Positions 8,690 through 17,922 are shown, numbered from the stretch's first letter. The stretch: DNA of 64,000 nucleotides from Janthinobacterium sp. PC23-8 (GCF_002250505.1 NZ_NJGY01000001.1:2115878-2179877), one strand, 5' to 3'. The notes: generated by a model from the sequence alone, not told the origin. Program-made: numbers and translations.

Positions 8690-10329
8690 CGCGCCGCCTC
8701 CTGCCATTCCAGCGCTTCCCATACCATGCCTGTGCCGCTGGCCGGCTGGCGCTTGAGCACCATGCGCAGCGGCGGGTATTTTTTCAGCGCGTCCAGGCGC
8801 GGCACCAGGTGTTCGTTGGCAGCCGCGCGCAAGACCGGCTCGTTATTGGCCGGCAGGGTGTCAAAAGCTTCAAACTGGATCAATCTGGCCAGCGAGGCGG
8901 GCGCGATCAGGCCAACCGTGTGCGCGCCATCGGGCAGCAGGTCGCTGGCCGCTGCCGCCTGCTTGCGGCGCACCGCCAGCACCTGGTCGACCAGCTTGCC
9001 ATCGGCCGAGAAAACGACGGTATTGCCGGCCACGGCCAGCGCCGCCGTGGTTGGCCCGAGCGCCGTGGCAATCGTGCGTTCCCAGCGCACGAACTCACCC
9101 GCGCCGTCCTTGCCGGTGCTCTTGCGCACCGGGTCCTTGCCGCCGATGGCCGCCTCGAACAGGCTGCCATAGATATTGACAACTGCGGCATCATCGCCCG
9201 CCTGGGGCTTGCGGGTGGCGACAAACACGGGCGTATGCAGCCGTGAATTGCCATACCAGCAGGCGGCGGCCGGGCCTTGCAGATGCTCCGCCAGCGGCGC
9301 CACCGGTTCGGTGGTCTTGCTGCCCAGGCGTTTCAATACCGGCTGCAGCGCGGACCAGTCCACCGGCACGCTGAAGCAGGCGCTCGGATTGTGCGGCAGC
9401 ACCGGCCACAGGGCGCTGCTGTCATAGCCATCCTTGCCGCCGTTTTTCAGCTTGTCGCCATTGAGCAGTACTTTTGACTGCCAGGCGCCGTGTTGAAAAT
9501 CGAAACGCAGCGCCTCCAAGGCGCCAAAGAACGGCTGGTAGCCAAACGACAGGAAGTCCGCCTTGACGGCGATGCTGTGGCCTTCGGGCGCGGCATTGTC
9601 GAGATGAAATTGCGGATGAAACACGTTCTGCTTGTCCGCATCCTTGCCCAGCAGGCTGACCACGGTCTTCTCGGCCGTGCCGTCGCCGTCCTTGTGGTCT
9701 GCGCCGCCATACAGCATGCCGGGATGGGACAAAATCACCAGGCGCTGGCCGTGTGCGGCAAACAGCAAAGTGCGCTGCCAGGCGTAATTGAGCGCGTAGA
9801 CGGGCACGCTGTCGCCATCGACGCGCAGGCTGCCGGCCACGCTCATCTGCGTATCCTTGAGAGCCACCTTGGCCGCTTCTTCCAGGATGCGGGTCAACTG
9901 CTTGCGCGAGACGGCAATCGCAAAGTGCTTGAGCGAGCCGTCGGCGTCGCGCCACAGGGCCACTTCGGCCGGCTGGTCCAGCACCATGCGCAGCAGCTGG
10001 TCGCCCCACCCCAGTTGATGTTCATAGGCGATGCGACGCAGGCTGCCCTTGAGGCCCAGCCGGTCTTCGCTTTGCTCGTAATAGAACAGGAACTCCTCGC
10101 GCAGCACGTCGCGCGCCAGCGGCACCGTCAGCAGGTCGCGCGGCAGGGTCGACAGGCTGTTGGTGCGCACCAGTGCATCGGGCCGCGACAAGTCAAGCTT
10201 GAGGCTGTTGACCGGTCCCATCGCACCCCAGCCAAACACGCGATAGCCGACCAGCGCGGCCGCCACCACCGCCACGCCGGCAAGTGCGCCGAACAGGACT
10301 TTTTTATTGAAACCTTTTTTTGCCAGCAC
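8686..10329 (-). CDS. yfaA: DUF2138 protein (YfaA-like), inner-membrane anchored
   Basis: First gene of the alpha-2-macroglobulin operon, 547 residues. It starts at GTG 10329, preceded by AAGGGG at good spacing. A lysine-rich start (MLAKKGFNKK) is followed by a single hydrophobic segment at about residues 11-30, predicting an N-in, C-out bitopic membrane protein with a large periplasmic part. The body fits DUF2138, the YfaA family found at the head of yfaATSQP clusters. I see no catalytic motif. It probably anchors or organises the periplasmic complex. The operon promoter should lie in the 136-bp divergent gap to the radical SAM gene, but I could not pick unambiguous -35 and -10 boxes. Confidence 0.82.
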   Translation of the reverse strand: MLAKKGFNKKVLFGALAGVAVVAAALVGYRVFGWGAMGPVNSLKLDLSRPDALVRTNSLSTLPRDLLTVPLARDVLREEFLFYYEQSEDRLGLKGSLRRIAYEHQLGWGDQLLRMVLDQPAEVALWRDADGSLKHFAIAVSRKQLTRILEEAAKVALKDTQMSVAGSLRVDGDSVPVYALNYAWQRTLLFAAHGQRLVILSHPGMLYGGADHKDGDGTAEKTVVSLLGKDADKQNVFHPQFHLDNAAPEGHSIAVKADFLSFGYQPFFGALEALRFDFQHGAWQSKVLLNGDKLKNGGKDGYDSSALWPVLPHNPSACFSVPVDWSALQPVLKRLGSKTTEPVAPLAEHLQGPAAACWYGNSRLHTPVFVATRKPQAGDDAAVVNIYGSLFEAAIGGKDPVRKSTGKDGAGEFVRWERTIATALGPTTAALAVAGNTVVFSADGKLVDQVLAVRRKQAAAASDLLPDGAHTVGLIAPASLARLIQFEAFDTLPANNEPVLRAAANEHLVPRLDALKKYPPLRMVLKRQPASGTGMVWEALEWQEAAR

Positions 10330-10465
10330 CGTGTATCCCCTTGTTACTTTGCCGTAGCATTGCCAAGTTGGTAATTATTGACAAATGGTAACATGACGTT
10401 TGCGGGCGCAGCGCACCGCTGACACGACAGCGTAAAATAGCGGTTTCGCCGTTTCCATCGCCGCC

Positions 10466-11974
10466 ATGACCATCCTGCTCTCCACCCTGAACGCCCGCTA
10501 CACCCACGCCTCGCTGGGTTTGCGCTACCTGCTGGCCAACATGGGGCCGCTGCAGGCGCAGACCCGGCTGCAGGAATTCGTGATTGGCGCGAAAACCACG
10601 GAACTGGTCGAACGCATCCTTGTCAACAAGCCGCGCATCATCGGTTTTGGCGTGTATATCTGGAACGTCGAAGAAACCACGAAGCTGGTCGCCATGCTCA
10701 AGCGGGTGGCGCCCGAAGTCATCATCGTGCTGGGCGGGCCGGAAGTGTCGCACGAGGCGGGCGAGCAGGAAATCGTCAAACTGGCCGACTATCTGATCAC
10801 GGGCTGGGGCGACGTCACCTTCCCCAAGCTGTGCGGCGAGATCCTCAACGGCCCCAAGCCCCTCATGAAGATCCACGCCGGTGTGCAGGCGCCGCTGGCC
10901 GAACTGCAAACGCCGTATTCGCTGTATACAGACGACGACATCAAACACCGCACCCTGTATGTGGAAGCGTCGCGCGGCTGCCCGTTCAAGTGCGAGTTTT
11001 GTCTTTCCGCGCTGGACAAGACGGCCTGGCCGTTCGCGCTCGACAATTTTTTGGCCGAGATGGAGGCCCTGCATGCGCGCGGCGCGCGGCTGTTCAAGTT
11101 CGTCGACCGCACGTTCAACCTCAATATCAAGACCAGCCTGAAGATCATGCAGTTTTTTCTCGATAAAATCGAGGCGAACCCGGACGATCCGGTCTACGCC
11201 CACTTCGAGCTGGTGCCCGATCACCTGCCCGACGCGCTGAAAGAGGGCATCAGCAAGTTTCCGCCGGGCGCGCTGCAGTTCGAGATCGGCATCCAGAGCT
11301 TCAATCCGGAAGTGCAGGCGCTGGTCAGCCGCCGGCAGGACAATCAGAAGGCGGCCGACAATATCCGCTGGCTGTGTGAAGAATCGAACGCCCATTTGCA
11401 CGTCGACCTGATCGCCGGCCTGCCAGGCGAGGATGAAGCCAGTTTTGCGGCCGGCTTCAACAAGCTGGTGGCGTTAAAGCCGCATGAAATCCAGTTCGGC
11501 ATTTTGAAGCGCCTGCGCGGCACGCCCATCATCCGCCACACGGAAAACTTCGGCATGGTGTTCGACCCGCATCCGCCCTACACCATCCTGGCCAACAAGC
11601 ACCTCGACTTCATGAGCATGCAGCGCCTGGTGCGCTTTGCCCGCTACTGGGACCTGGTGGCCAACTCGGGCCGCTTTGCCAATACGGTGCAATGGATGCT
11701 GGGCGAGGCGCCGTTCGAGAACTTCATGGATTTTTCGAACTGGCTGTACGCCAATACCGACGCCACCCACCGCATCGCCATGGAAAAGCTGGCCAAGCTG
11801 GTGGCGCAGTGGCTGCAAACGCGCGGCCTCACCGCCGAGCAGGCCAACGCCCTGGTCGCCAGCGACTATGCGGGCGGCGCGAAAGCGGCACATCACGCCA
11901 GCCCTGCCGAACATCCAAAAGTACCGCCCCTGGCCACCCTGCCACAGCGCCAGGCCCGCCATTTGGCCTCCTAG
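10466..11974 (+). CDS. B12-binding-domain radical SAM protein (DUF4080-type)
   Basis: A 502-residue protein with an N-terminal cobalamin-binding-like Rossmann segment (LLSTLNARYTHASLGLRYL, then VLGGPEVSHEAGE near residue 95). A radical SAM core follows with the cluster motif CPFKCEFC near residues 174-181, then VDLIAGLPGED and a C-terminal region of the DUF4080 type. Known relatives are cobalamin-dependent radical SAM enzymes of unassigned substrate, often methyltransferases. The gene stands alone, divergent from the yfaA operon and 79 bp before the Mla cluster. The cysteines, the GGPE motif and full length suggest an active enzyme; the substrate cannot be read from sequence. Confidence 0.88.
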   Translation: MTILLSTLNARYTHASLGLRYLLANMGPLQAQTRLQEFVIGAKTTELVERILVNKPRIIGFGVYIWNVEETTKLVAMLKRVAPEVIIVLGGPEVSHEAGEQEIVKLADYLITGWGDVTFPKLCGEILNGPKPLMKIHAGVQAPLAELQTPYSLYTDDDIKHRTLYVEASRGCPFKCEFCLSALDKTAWPFALDNFLAEMEALHARGARLFKFVDRTFNLNIKTSLKIMQFFLDKIEANPDDPVYAHFELVPDHLPDALKEGISKFPPGALQFEIGIQSFNPEVQALVSRRQDNQKAADNIRWLCEESNAHLHVDLIAGLPGEDEASFAAGFNKLVALKPHEIQFGILKRLRGTPIIRHTENFGMVFDPHPPYTILANKHLDFMSMQRLVRFARYWDLVANSGRFANTVQWMLGEAPFENFMDFSNWLYANTDATHRIAMEKLAKLVAQWLQTRGLTAEQANALVASDYAGGAKAAHHASPAEHPKVPPLATLPQRQARHLAS

Positions 11975-12053
11975 AGCGCGCCAGCCCACATAGCAGGGCC
12001 GCCAGAATGGAACATCTGTGGCGGTCAGGGCCATTCTCCCTTAAACTGGCGTG

Positions 12054-13187
12054 ATGCCCACTCTACAATCGCCCCAACTGAAGCTGGACCAGGCCGACTC
12101 CCGGCAGGGAACCGTGGTCGCCGCCAGCGGCACCTGGCAGGTCCACGCGCTGGCGCAGGACAATGCGATCAAGGCCATCAACGCCCAGCTCCAGCCGCTC
12201 AAGGATGACGCCAGTGTCCGCTGGGATTTATCAAACATCGACAGCATGGACCATATCGGCGCCCAGTTGTTCTGGAATGCCTGGGGCAAGCAGCGCCCGG
12301 CCAAACTGACGCTGGCGCCAGGCCAGGAAGAATTTTTCAAGCGTATCGAAGAGACCGGGCCGTTGAAAACGGCGCAGTCGCGCGCAAACCGCTTGACGCC
12401 CGTGATGAAGCTGGGCATGGCGATTCTGGTGTTTTTCGAGCATCTGAAGGGCTTTATCGCCCTGGTCGGCCAGGTCACCCAGGACGTGGGCCGCTTTGCC
12501 CGCCACCCGCTGCGCGGGCCGTGGCGCGAAATTTCCGCCAATATCTTCCATGCCGGCTTCCAGGCGCTGGGCATCACGGCGCTGGTCGGCTTTTTGATCG
12601 GCGTGGTGCTGTCTTACCTGTCGGCGCAGCAGTTGCGCGCCTTTGGCGGCGACATCTACCTGGTCAATCTGCTGGGCATGAGCGTGATCCGCGAACTGGG
12701 GCCGCTGCTGGCGGCGATACTGGTGGCCGGCCGCTCGGGCTCGTCAATCACGGCCCAGCTGGGCGTGATGCGCGTGACCGAAGAACTCGACGCCATGCTG
12801 GTGATGGGTATTTCACACGGTTTCCGCCTGATCATGCCTAAAGTGCTGGCACTGGCCGTTTGCATGCCGCTGCTGGTGATCTGGACCGATACGGCCGCGC
12901 TGATCGGCGGCATGGTGGCGGCCAAGGTCGAACTGAATTTGTCGGCGCGCTACTTTATCCAGAAGCTGCCGGACGCCGTGCCGCTGGCCAACTACATGAT
13001 CGGCCTGGGCAAGGGCGTGGTATTCGGCATGCTGATCGCACTGGTGTCCTGCCACTTCGGCCTGCGCATCAAGGCCAATACGGAAAGCCTGGGGCGCGGC
13101 ACCACCACCGCCGTGGTGACCGCCATTACGGTGGTGATCCTGGCCGACGCCGTGTTTGCCATCGTCTTCAATGGAGTGGGCTACTGA
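12054..13187 (+). CDS. MlaE-family ABC permease with N-terminal STAS domain
   Basis: A 377-residue membrane protein. The first ~110 residues form a STAS-like domain (WQVHALAQDN, then DLSNIDSMDHIGAQLFW). The remainder is the MlaE permease fold with several hydrophobic helices and the conserved REIGPLLAA-type stretch, here RELGPLLAAILVAGRSG. It belongs to the Mla/MCE phospholipid transport class between inner and outer membrane. It is followed by its ATPase, MCE protein and lipoprotein, so the unit is self-contained. A GTG one codon earlier (12051) is an alternative start. The gene ends as TGATG overlapping the ATPase start, giving coupled translation. Fusion of STAS to the permease, rather than a separate MlaB, is common to this subclass. 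Confidence 0.9.
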   Translation: MPTLQSPQLKLDQADSRQGTVVAASGTWQVHALAQDNAIKAINAQLQPLKDDASVRWDLSNIDSMDHIGAQLFWNAWGKQRPAKLTLAPGQEEFFKRIEETGPLKTAQSRANRLTPVMKLGMAILVFFEHLKGFIALVGQVTQDVGRFARHPLRGPWREISANIFHAGFQALGITALVGFLIGVVLSYLSAQQLRAFGGDIYLVNLLGMSVIRELGPLLAAILVAGRSGSSITAQLGVMRVTEELDAMLVMGISHGFRLIMPKVLALAVCMPLLVIWTDTAALIGGMVAAKVELNLSARYFIQKLPDAVPLANYMIGLGKGVVFGMLIALVSCHFGLRIKANTESLGRGTTTAVVTAITVVILADAVFAIVFNGVGY

Positions 13188-14083
13188 TGAGTGAAACAAA
13201 CGCCAGCTGCGGCCTCAGGGAAAACGATGGCGAGAGCAAGCTCGACTTCCACGGCGATACGCCGGTGGTCGAGATCAGCAATCTGTGGACCAAGTTCGGC
13301 CGCACCGTGGTGCACCAGGACCTGAACCTGGAAATCGAACGCGGCGAAATCCTGTCCATCGTCGGCGGCTCCGGCACCGGCAAGACGGTGCTGCTGCGCC
13401 AGATGCTGGGCCTGGAACATCCCTCGCGCGGCTGCGTCAAGGTGTTTGGCGAAGACATCAACAAGGCCGACCGCGACCATCTGCAACTGTTGCGCAACCA
13501 TTGGGGCATGCTGTTCCAGCAAGGCGCGCTGTATTCGGCGCTGACCGTATTCGACAATGTGGCGCAACCGATGCGCGAACTGCGCGTGCTGCCCGAAGAG
13601 CTGATCTACGACGCGGTGCTGCTGAAAATGAATATGGTGGGGCTGGGGCCGGAACATGCCTTGAAGATGCCGTCGGACCTGTCGGGCGGCATGATCAAGC
13701 GCGTGGCCCTGGCGCGCGCCCTGGCGCTGGAACCGAAGCTATTATTTCTCGACGAGCCCACGGCCGGCCTGGACCCGGACCTGTCCGAAAGTTTCGTCAC
13801 CCTGATCCAGTCGCTGCACCGCGAGCTGGGCCTGACGGTGGTGATGGTGACGCACGACCTCGACACCCTGTTCGCCCTGTCCACGCGCATCGCCGTGCTG
13901 GCGGAAAAACATGTGATTGCGCTCGGCTCGACGCGCGAAGTCATCGCGGTCGATCACCCGTTCATCAAACAATTTTTCCTGGGCGACCGCGGCAAGCGCG
14001 CGCTGGCCGTCCTCGATGAAAAACAGGCTGCCGAGGCGCCGCCGGGCTCCAGCCCCGGCACTGACAAGAAAGCGGAGAATTAA
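13187..14083 (+). CDS. MlaF-family ABC transporter ATPase
   Basis: A 298-residue ATP-binding subunit partnering the upstream permease. Walker A GGSGTGKT near residue 65, signature LSGGMIKR, Walker B LLFLDEPTAGLDP and the H-loop VMVTHD are all present, so it should be an active ATPase. About 25 N-terminal residues (MSETNASCGLREN...) precede the ABC domain. The C-terminal tail (residues ~270-298) is rich in alanine, proline and glycine and probably disordered; in MlaF proteins a C-terminal extension regulates dimerisation. The start ATG overlaps the permease stop by one base, and its own stop overlaps the MCE gene start. It is thought to power phospholipid movement across the envelope. Confidence 0.93.
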   Translation: MSETNASCGLRENDGESKLDFHGDTPVVEISNLWTKFGRTVVHQDLNLEIERGEILSIVGGSGTGKTVLLRQMLGLEHPSRGCVKVFGEDINKADRDHLQLLRNHWGMLFQQGALYSALTVFDNVAQPMRELRVLPEELIYDAVLLKMNMVGLGPEHALKMPSDLSGGMIKRVALARALALEPKLLFLDEPTAGLDPDLSESFVTLIQSLHRELGLTVVMVTHDLDTLFALSTRIAVLAEKHVIALGSTREVIAVDHPFIKQFFLGDRGKRALAVLDEKQAAEAPPGSSPGTDKKAEN

Positions 14084-15042
14084 TGGAAAACAGATCGCAC
14101 GCCCTGCTGACGGGCTTTTTCACGCTCACCCTGCTGGTTGCCGCCATTTTGTTCGGCGTCTGGTTCAACCGCGACCGCGTCGAGCGCGTGCCTTATTTGC
14201 TGGCCACCACCCTGTCGGTGCCGGGCCTCAATCCGCAGGCGGCCGTGCGCTACCGGGGCCTGGAAGTGGGCAAGGTCGACGCGATCGACTTCGATACGCA
14301 AAAAGCCGGGCAAATCCTCGTGCATATCAGCGTCGCGCCCGACACGCCGGTGACCAACACCACCTTTGCCACCCTCGGCTACCAGGGCGTGACGGGCATC
14401 GCCTATATCCAGCTCGACGATGAACAGGTGGGCTCCAAACTGCTGGGCACGACCAGGGAAAAGCCGTCATTGATCCCGCTGCGCGCGGGCTTGCTCGATC
14501 AACTGGAAAAACGCGGCAAGCGCATCCTCGACCAGGCCGAACAGATCACCAGCAAGGTCAACAGCTTGCTCAGCACCGACAACCAGGCCGCCATGCTGGC
14601 CGCCTTCACGGAAGTGGGCAAGACGGCCAAGGCTTTCGGTGAAATACCGAAGCAGTTGCAGCCGACCTTGCAGCAACTGCCACAATTGACGGACGAAACG
14701 CGCAAGAGCATCGCCGCCATCAAGGATGCCGGCGAAAACGTGACGGCGCTGTCGCACACCTGGAAAAAACTCGGTACCGACCTGCAGGCGCCGGGCGGCA
14801 TGCTCGACAATGTCAACGGCACGGTGGCGCGCGTGGGCCGCTCGGTCGAGACGGTCGCCAGTGGCGTGTCGCTGGAAGTGCTGCCGCAAGTGATCGAATT
14901 GAGCGGTGAAGCGCGCTCGTCGATGCGCGCCCTGAAAACCACCATGAGCACCCTGAACGAACAACCGCAAAGCATCCTGTTCGGCGCCCCCGATATTCCA
15001 CCCGGTCCGGGCGAGCCCGGCTTCGCGGCACCGGCAAAATAA
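14083..15042 (+). CDS. MCE/MlaD-family lipid-binding protein
   Basis: A 319-residue protein with one N-terminal transmembrane helix (residues ~8-27, LLTGFFTLTLLVAAILFGVWF) and then an MCE domain at about residues 38-115 (GLNPQAAVRYRGLEVGKVDAI, then TTFATLGYQGVTGIAYIQL). The C-terminal half is helical with repeated leucine/alanine heptads and ends in a proline-glycine-rich tail. MCE proteins form hexameric rings or tubes in the periplasm that carry lipids to or from the ABC core. The length exceeds E. coli MlaD (about 180 residues) because of the helical extension, which could build a longer tunnel. It overlaps the ATPase stop by one base and is followed by a lipoprotein gene after 11 bp. Confidence 0.92.
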   Translation: MENRSHALLTGFFTLTLLVAAILFGVWFNRDRVERVPYLLATTLSVPGLNPQAAVRYRGLEVGKVDAIDFDTQKAGQILVHISVAPDTPVTNTTFATLGYQGVTGIAYIQLDDEQVGSKLLGTTREKPSLIPLRAGLLDQLEKRGKRILDQAEQITSKVNSLLSTDNQAAMLAAFTEVGKTAKAFGEIPKQLQPTLQQLPQLTDETRKSIAAIKDAGENVTALSHTWKKLGTDLQAPGGMLDNVNGTVARVGRSVETVASGVSLEVLPQVIELSGEARSSMRALKTTMSTLNEQPQSILFGAPDIPPGPGEPGFAAPAK

Positions 15043-15053
15043 GGAGATCCACG

Positions 15054-15677
15054 ATGCATTTTCCCCGTCCCTGGCGCACCAGCGCCGGCGTAGTGACCCT
15101 GGCGGCGGCGCTGCTGCTGGGCGGCTGCGCCAGCCGCAGCCCGCTGCCGACCTTTTATGATTTCGGCCCACCAGCGGCGCCAGTGGCGCAAACGACTGCC
15201 GCACCGCTGCCGGTGCTGGTAATCGCCGACGTCAACGGCCCGTCCTGGCTCGATTCCCAGCGCATGTATTACCGCCTGCTGTACGCCGACGCCCAGCAAT
15301 CGCGGCCCTACGCCTACAACCGCTGGAACACGCCGCCGCTGCAACTGCTGAGCCAGCGCCTGAAAACCCGCATCGCCCAGGGCGGCGTGAAGGTCTTGTC
15401 GACCACCGACGCGGCGGCCGGCATACCGCTGCTGCGTATCGATGTCGATGATTTCTCGCAAAACTTCGATACCGAGAAGAAAAGCAGCGGCCAGGTCACC
15501 GTGCGCGCCTCGCTGTTCCGTGGCCACCAGCTGCTGGACCAGAAAACCTTCAGCCGCAACAGCCAGGCCGCCAGCGCCGATGCGCAAGGCGGCGCCCAGG
15601 CGCTGGCCCTGGCCTCGGACGCCGTCGCCGCCGACCTGCTGGCCTGGCTGGGCACGCTGAACATACCGAAAGAATGA
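15054..15677 (+). CDS. ABC-type transport auxiliary lipoprotein (PqiC/YmbA-like)
   Basis: A 207-residue lipoprotein with signal peptide and lipobox LLGGC (cysteine near residue 25). It is followed by SRSPLPTFYDFGP, the typical start of the PqiC/DUF330 family that associates with MCE systems at the outer membrane. This cluster therefore uses a PqiC-type outer-membrane anchor instead of an MlaA/MlaC pair. A ribosome-binding site AGGAG lies just before the ATG. The stop at 15677 overlaps the start of the VanZ-like gene as ATGA, suggesting the next gene is co-transcribed. The probable role is docking the MCE tube to the outer membrane. Confidence 0.88.
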   Translation: MHFPRPWRTSAGVVTLAAALLLGGCASRSPLPTFYDFGPPAAPVAQTTAAPLPVLVIADVNGPSWLDSQRMYYRLLYADAQQSRPYAYNRWNTPPLQLLSQRLKTRIAQGGVKVLSTTDAAAGIPLLRIDVDDFSQNFDTEKKSSGQVTVRASLFRGHQLLDQKTFSRNSQAASADAQGGAQALALASDAVAADLLAWLGTLNIPKE

Positions 15678-16876
15678 CGGCAGACGCAAATCACGCCGGC
15701 CCGGCGCCACAGCCACCACCGCCTGCGCCTGCGCCTCGTCACTCTTCGCCCGTCTCGCGCGCGACGCTGCTGGCGTATGTGTTCCTGATCATCTACGCCA
15801 GCTGGTTTCCGTTTACTGGCTGGCACAGCAATGGTCTGTCGCCGTTGCTGTTTCTTGAAAACACCAAGATGCCCCGTTACTGGACGGGCTTTGACGTGGG
15901 CGTCAATATCGTCGGCTATATGCCGCTGGGCACGCTGATCGTGTATTCGCTGTTTCCGCGCATCAGCGGCTTTTTCGCCGTGCTGATCGCCACCTTGTGC
16001 GGCATGTTTATTTCCGGCAGCATGGAGGCGGTGCAAACCTATCTGCCCAGCCGCGTCTCGTCGAACCTCGATTTTTATACCAATTCCGCCGGCTGCTGCC
16101 TGGGGGCCATCTTTGGCGCCCTGTCGGCGCGCAAGCTGCTCGACCACAGCCGCCTGATGCATGTGCGCCAGCGCTGGTTCGTCCAGCATGCGAGCCAGGG
16201 CCTGGTGCTCGTTGCGCTGTGGCCGCTGGCGCAAATCTATCCGCAAGGCTATCTGTTCGGCCTGGGCCAGCTGCTGCCCATTTTGTCGGACTGGCTGTCG
16301 GCGCTGATGGGCATGGAGATCGACCTGGCCTCCTTTTTGCGGCCCGATGCGGTGCTGACGGTGGAACAATACTGGCTGTCCGAGACCATCATCACGGCCT
16401 GCGGCATGACGGGCGCCGTGCTGTCGCTGCTGTGCCTGATGCGCCGCTCCGCGCCGCGCGTGCTGATGGTGGTGATACTGATCGCCGCCGCGCTGGTGGT
16501 GCGCTCCATGGCCAGCGCGCTGCTGTTCTCGCCGAAAAACGCCTTTGTGTGGATCACGCCGGGCGCCCAGGGCGGCTTTTTGATCGGCCTGCTCATGCTC
16601 GGTGGCCTGGCCTTCGCGCCGCACGTGGCGCAGCGCCGCATCGCCGTCGCCACCTTGCTGCTGAGCCTGATAATCGTCAATATCACGCCGATCAATCCCT
16701 ACTTCATGTCCACCCTGCAAGGCTGGGTGCAAGGCAAGTTTCTCAACTTCAACGGCGCGGCCCAGTTCCTCGCCCTGCTGTGGCCGTTCATGGCGCTGTG
16801 GTTCCTGTGGCTGCCGTCGCACAAGCTGAACCGGCAGGAAGAACTGCAGCGCCATCGGCGCGAAGACCCACCATAA
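15674..16876 (+). CDS. VanZ-like polytopic membrane protein
   Basis: A 400-residue protein with a 30-residue proline/alanine-rich cytoplasmic start and about nine or ten predicted hydrophobic helices. The VanZ-family region is near the N-terminus: YASWFPFTGWHSNG, then FDVGVNIVGYMPLGTLIVYSLFP and SGSMEAVQTYLPSRVSSNLDFYTNSAG (split here by two helices). VanZ homologues alter the cell surface or antibiotic tolerance by unknown mechanisms. It overlaps the lipoprotein gene by four bases and so is probably the fifth gene of the Mla-type operon, hinting at a link to envelope lipid handling. Function is otherwise unassigned. Confidence 0.85.
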   Translation: MTADANHAGPAPQPPPPAPAPRHSSPVSRATLLAYVFLIIYASWFPFTGWHSNGLSPLLFLENTKMPRYWTGFDVGVNIVGYMPLGTLIVYSLFPRISGFFAVLIATLCGMFISGSMEAVQTYLPSRVSSNLDFYTNSAGCCLGAIFGALSARKLLDHSRLMHVRQRWFVQHASQGLVLVALWPLAQIYPQGYLFGLGQLLPILSDWLSALMGMEIDLASFLRPDAVLTVEQYWLSETIITACGMTGAVLSLLCLMRRSAPRVLMVVILIAAALVVRSMASALLFSPKNAFVWITPGAQGGFLIGLLMLGGLAFAPHVAQRRIAVATLLLSLIIVNITPINPYFMSTLQGWVQGKFLNFNGAAQFLALLWPFMALWFLWLPSHKLNRQEELQRHRREDPP

Positions 16877-16915
16877 GCGGTATCATGACGCATAGCACAA
16901 CCGCAGGAGCACACA

Positions 16916-17233
16916 ATGAGCGACGCCCCCTATTTTGAACGCCACGTTTTTTTCTGCATGAACAAACGTGAAGACGGCCGCAACAGCTGCGGCGACCATG
17001 GTGCCGAAAAGGCCCAAAAGCACTGCAAACGCCGCATCAAGGACCTGAACCTGAGTGGCGCGGGCAAGATCCGCATCAACCAGGCCGGCTGCCTGGACCG
17101 CTGCGAAGAAGGGCCGGTGCTGGTGATCTACCCGGAAGGCACCTGGTACACCTATGTCGACAACAGCGATATCGATGACATCATCGATACGCATCTGGTG
17201 GGCGGCAAGGTGGTCGACCGCCTCAAGATTTAA
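16916..17233 (+). CDS. Thioredoxin-like [2Fe-2S] ferredoxin
   Basis: A 105-residue small protein of the thioredoxin-like ferredoxin family. The four likely cluster ligands are spread as C (HVFFCMNKR), C (RNSCGDHG), then C and C in AGCLDRCEEGP, the typical pattern of these two-iron proteins. The rest gives the expected VIYPEGTWY and IIDTHLVGGK strands. It sits between the VanZ gene and an alpha/beta hydrolase (27 bp gap), all in one direction. The electron-transfer partner is unknown; relatives are annotated only as (2Fe-2S) ferredoxin domain proteins. Confidence 0.88.
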   Translation: MSDAPYFERHVFFCMNKREDGRNSCGDHGAEKAQKHCKRRIKDLNLSGAGKIRINQAGCLDRCEEGPVLVIYPEGTWYTYVDNSDIDDIIDTHLVGGKVVDRLKI

Positions 17234-17259
17234 TCTCAATTTAAGCGACAAGCACCAAC

Positions 17260-17922
17260 ATGAGCCTGATGAACCGACATTCCGAAAAATTTACCCTGCC
17301 CGGCCATGCGGGCAGCATGGAAGGCCTGCTCGACTTTCCTGCCGACACGCCGCGTGGCATCGCCCTGGTGGCCCATCCACACCCGCTGTACGGCGGCACG
17401 ATGGACAACAAGGTCACGCAAACCCTGGCGCGTGCCTTTGTCGCCCTCGGTTACGTGGTGGCGCGCATCAACTTTCGCGGCGTCGGCGCCTCGGAAGGCG
17501 TGCACGACCATGGCGCCGGCGAAACCGACGACATGCAATTGCTCTACGAACACATGCGCGGCCTGTATCCAGGCTTGCCGGTGGCCTTGTCGGGCTTTTC
17601 CTTCGGCACCTTCGTGCAATCGAAATTGAATGAGCGTTTGAGCGCCGCCGGTACGCCGGCCGAGCGCCTGGCGCTGATCGGCAGCGCGGCCGGCAAATGG
17701 GCGATGGCCGACATTCCGGCCGACACCATCCTGATCCATGGCGAACTCGACGACACCATTCCCCTGTCGGCCGTATTCGACTGGGCGCGGCCACAGGACG
17801 TTCCCGTGATCGTGATCCCCGGCGCCGACCACTTTTTCCACCGCAAGCTCAATCACATCAAGCAACTGGTGATCGCGCTATGGCAGGGCGACAAAGCCGC
17901 CAGCGCGCTCGACGATGCTTGA
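17260..17922 (+). CDS. Alpha/beta hydrolase (serine hydrolase, YfhR/DUF-type small hydrolase)
   Basis: A 220-residue hydrolase. HPHPLYGGTMDNKV near residue 42 is typical of the small alpha/beta hydrolase group seen in proteobacteria. The nucleophile elbow is LSGFSFGTF (GxSxG-like, serine near residue 115). The acid is probably in IHGELDDTIP and the histidine in PGADHFFH, so the catalytic triad is complete. The protein is cytoplasmic with no signal. The substrate is unknown. The start ATG at 17260 is followed by a second in-frame methionine (MSLMNRH), which may be the true start. Confidence 0.87.
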   Translation: MSLMNRHSEKFTLPGHAGSMEGLLDFPADTPRGIALVAHPHPLYGGTMDNKVTQTLARAFVALGYVVARINFRGVGASEGVHDHGAGETDDMQLLYEHMRGLYPGLPVALSGFSFGTFVQSKLNERLSAAGTPAERLALIGSAAGKWAMADIPADTILIHGELDDTIPLSAVFDWARPQDVPVIVIPGADHFFHRKLNHIKQLVIALWQGDKAASALDDA

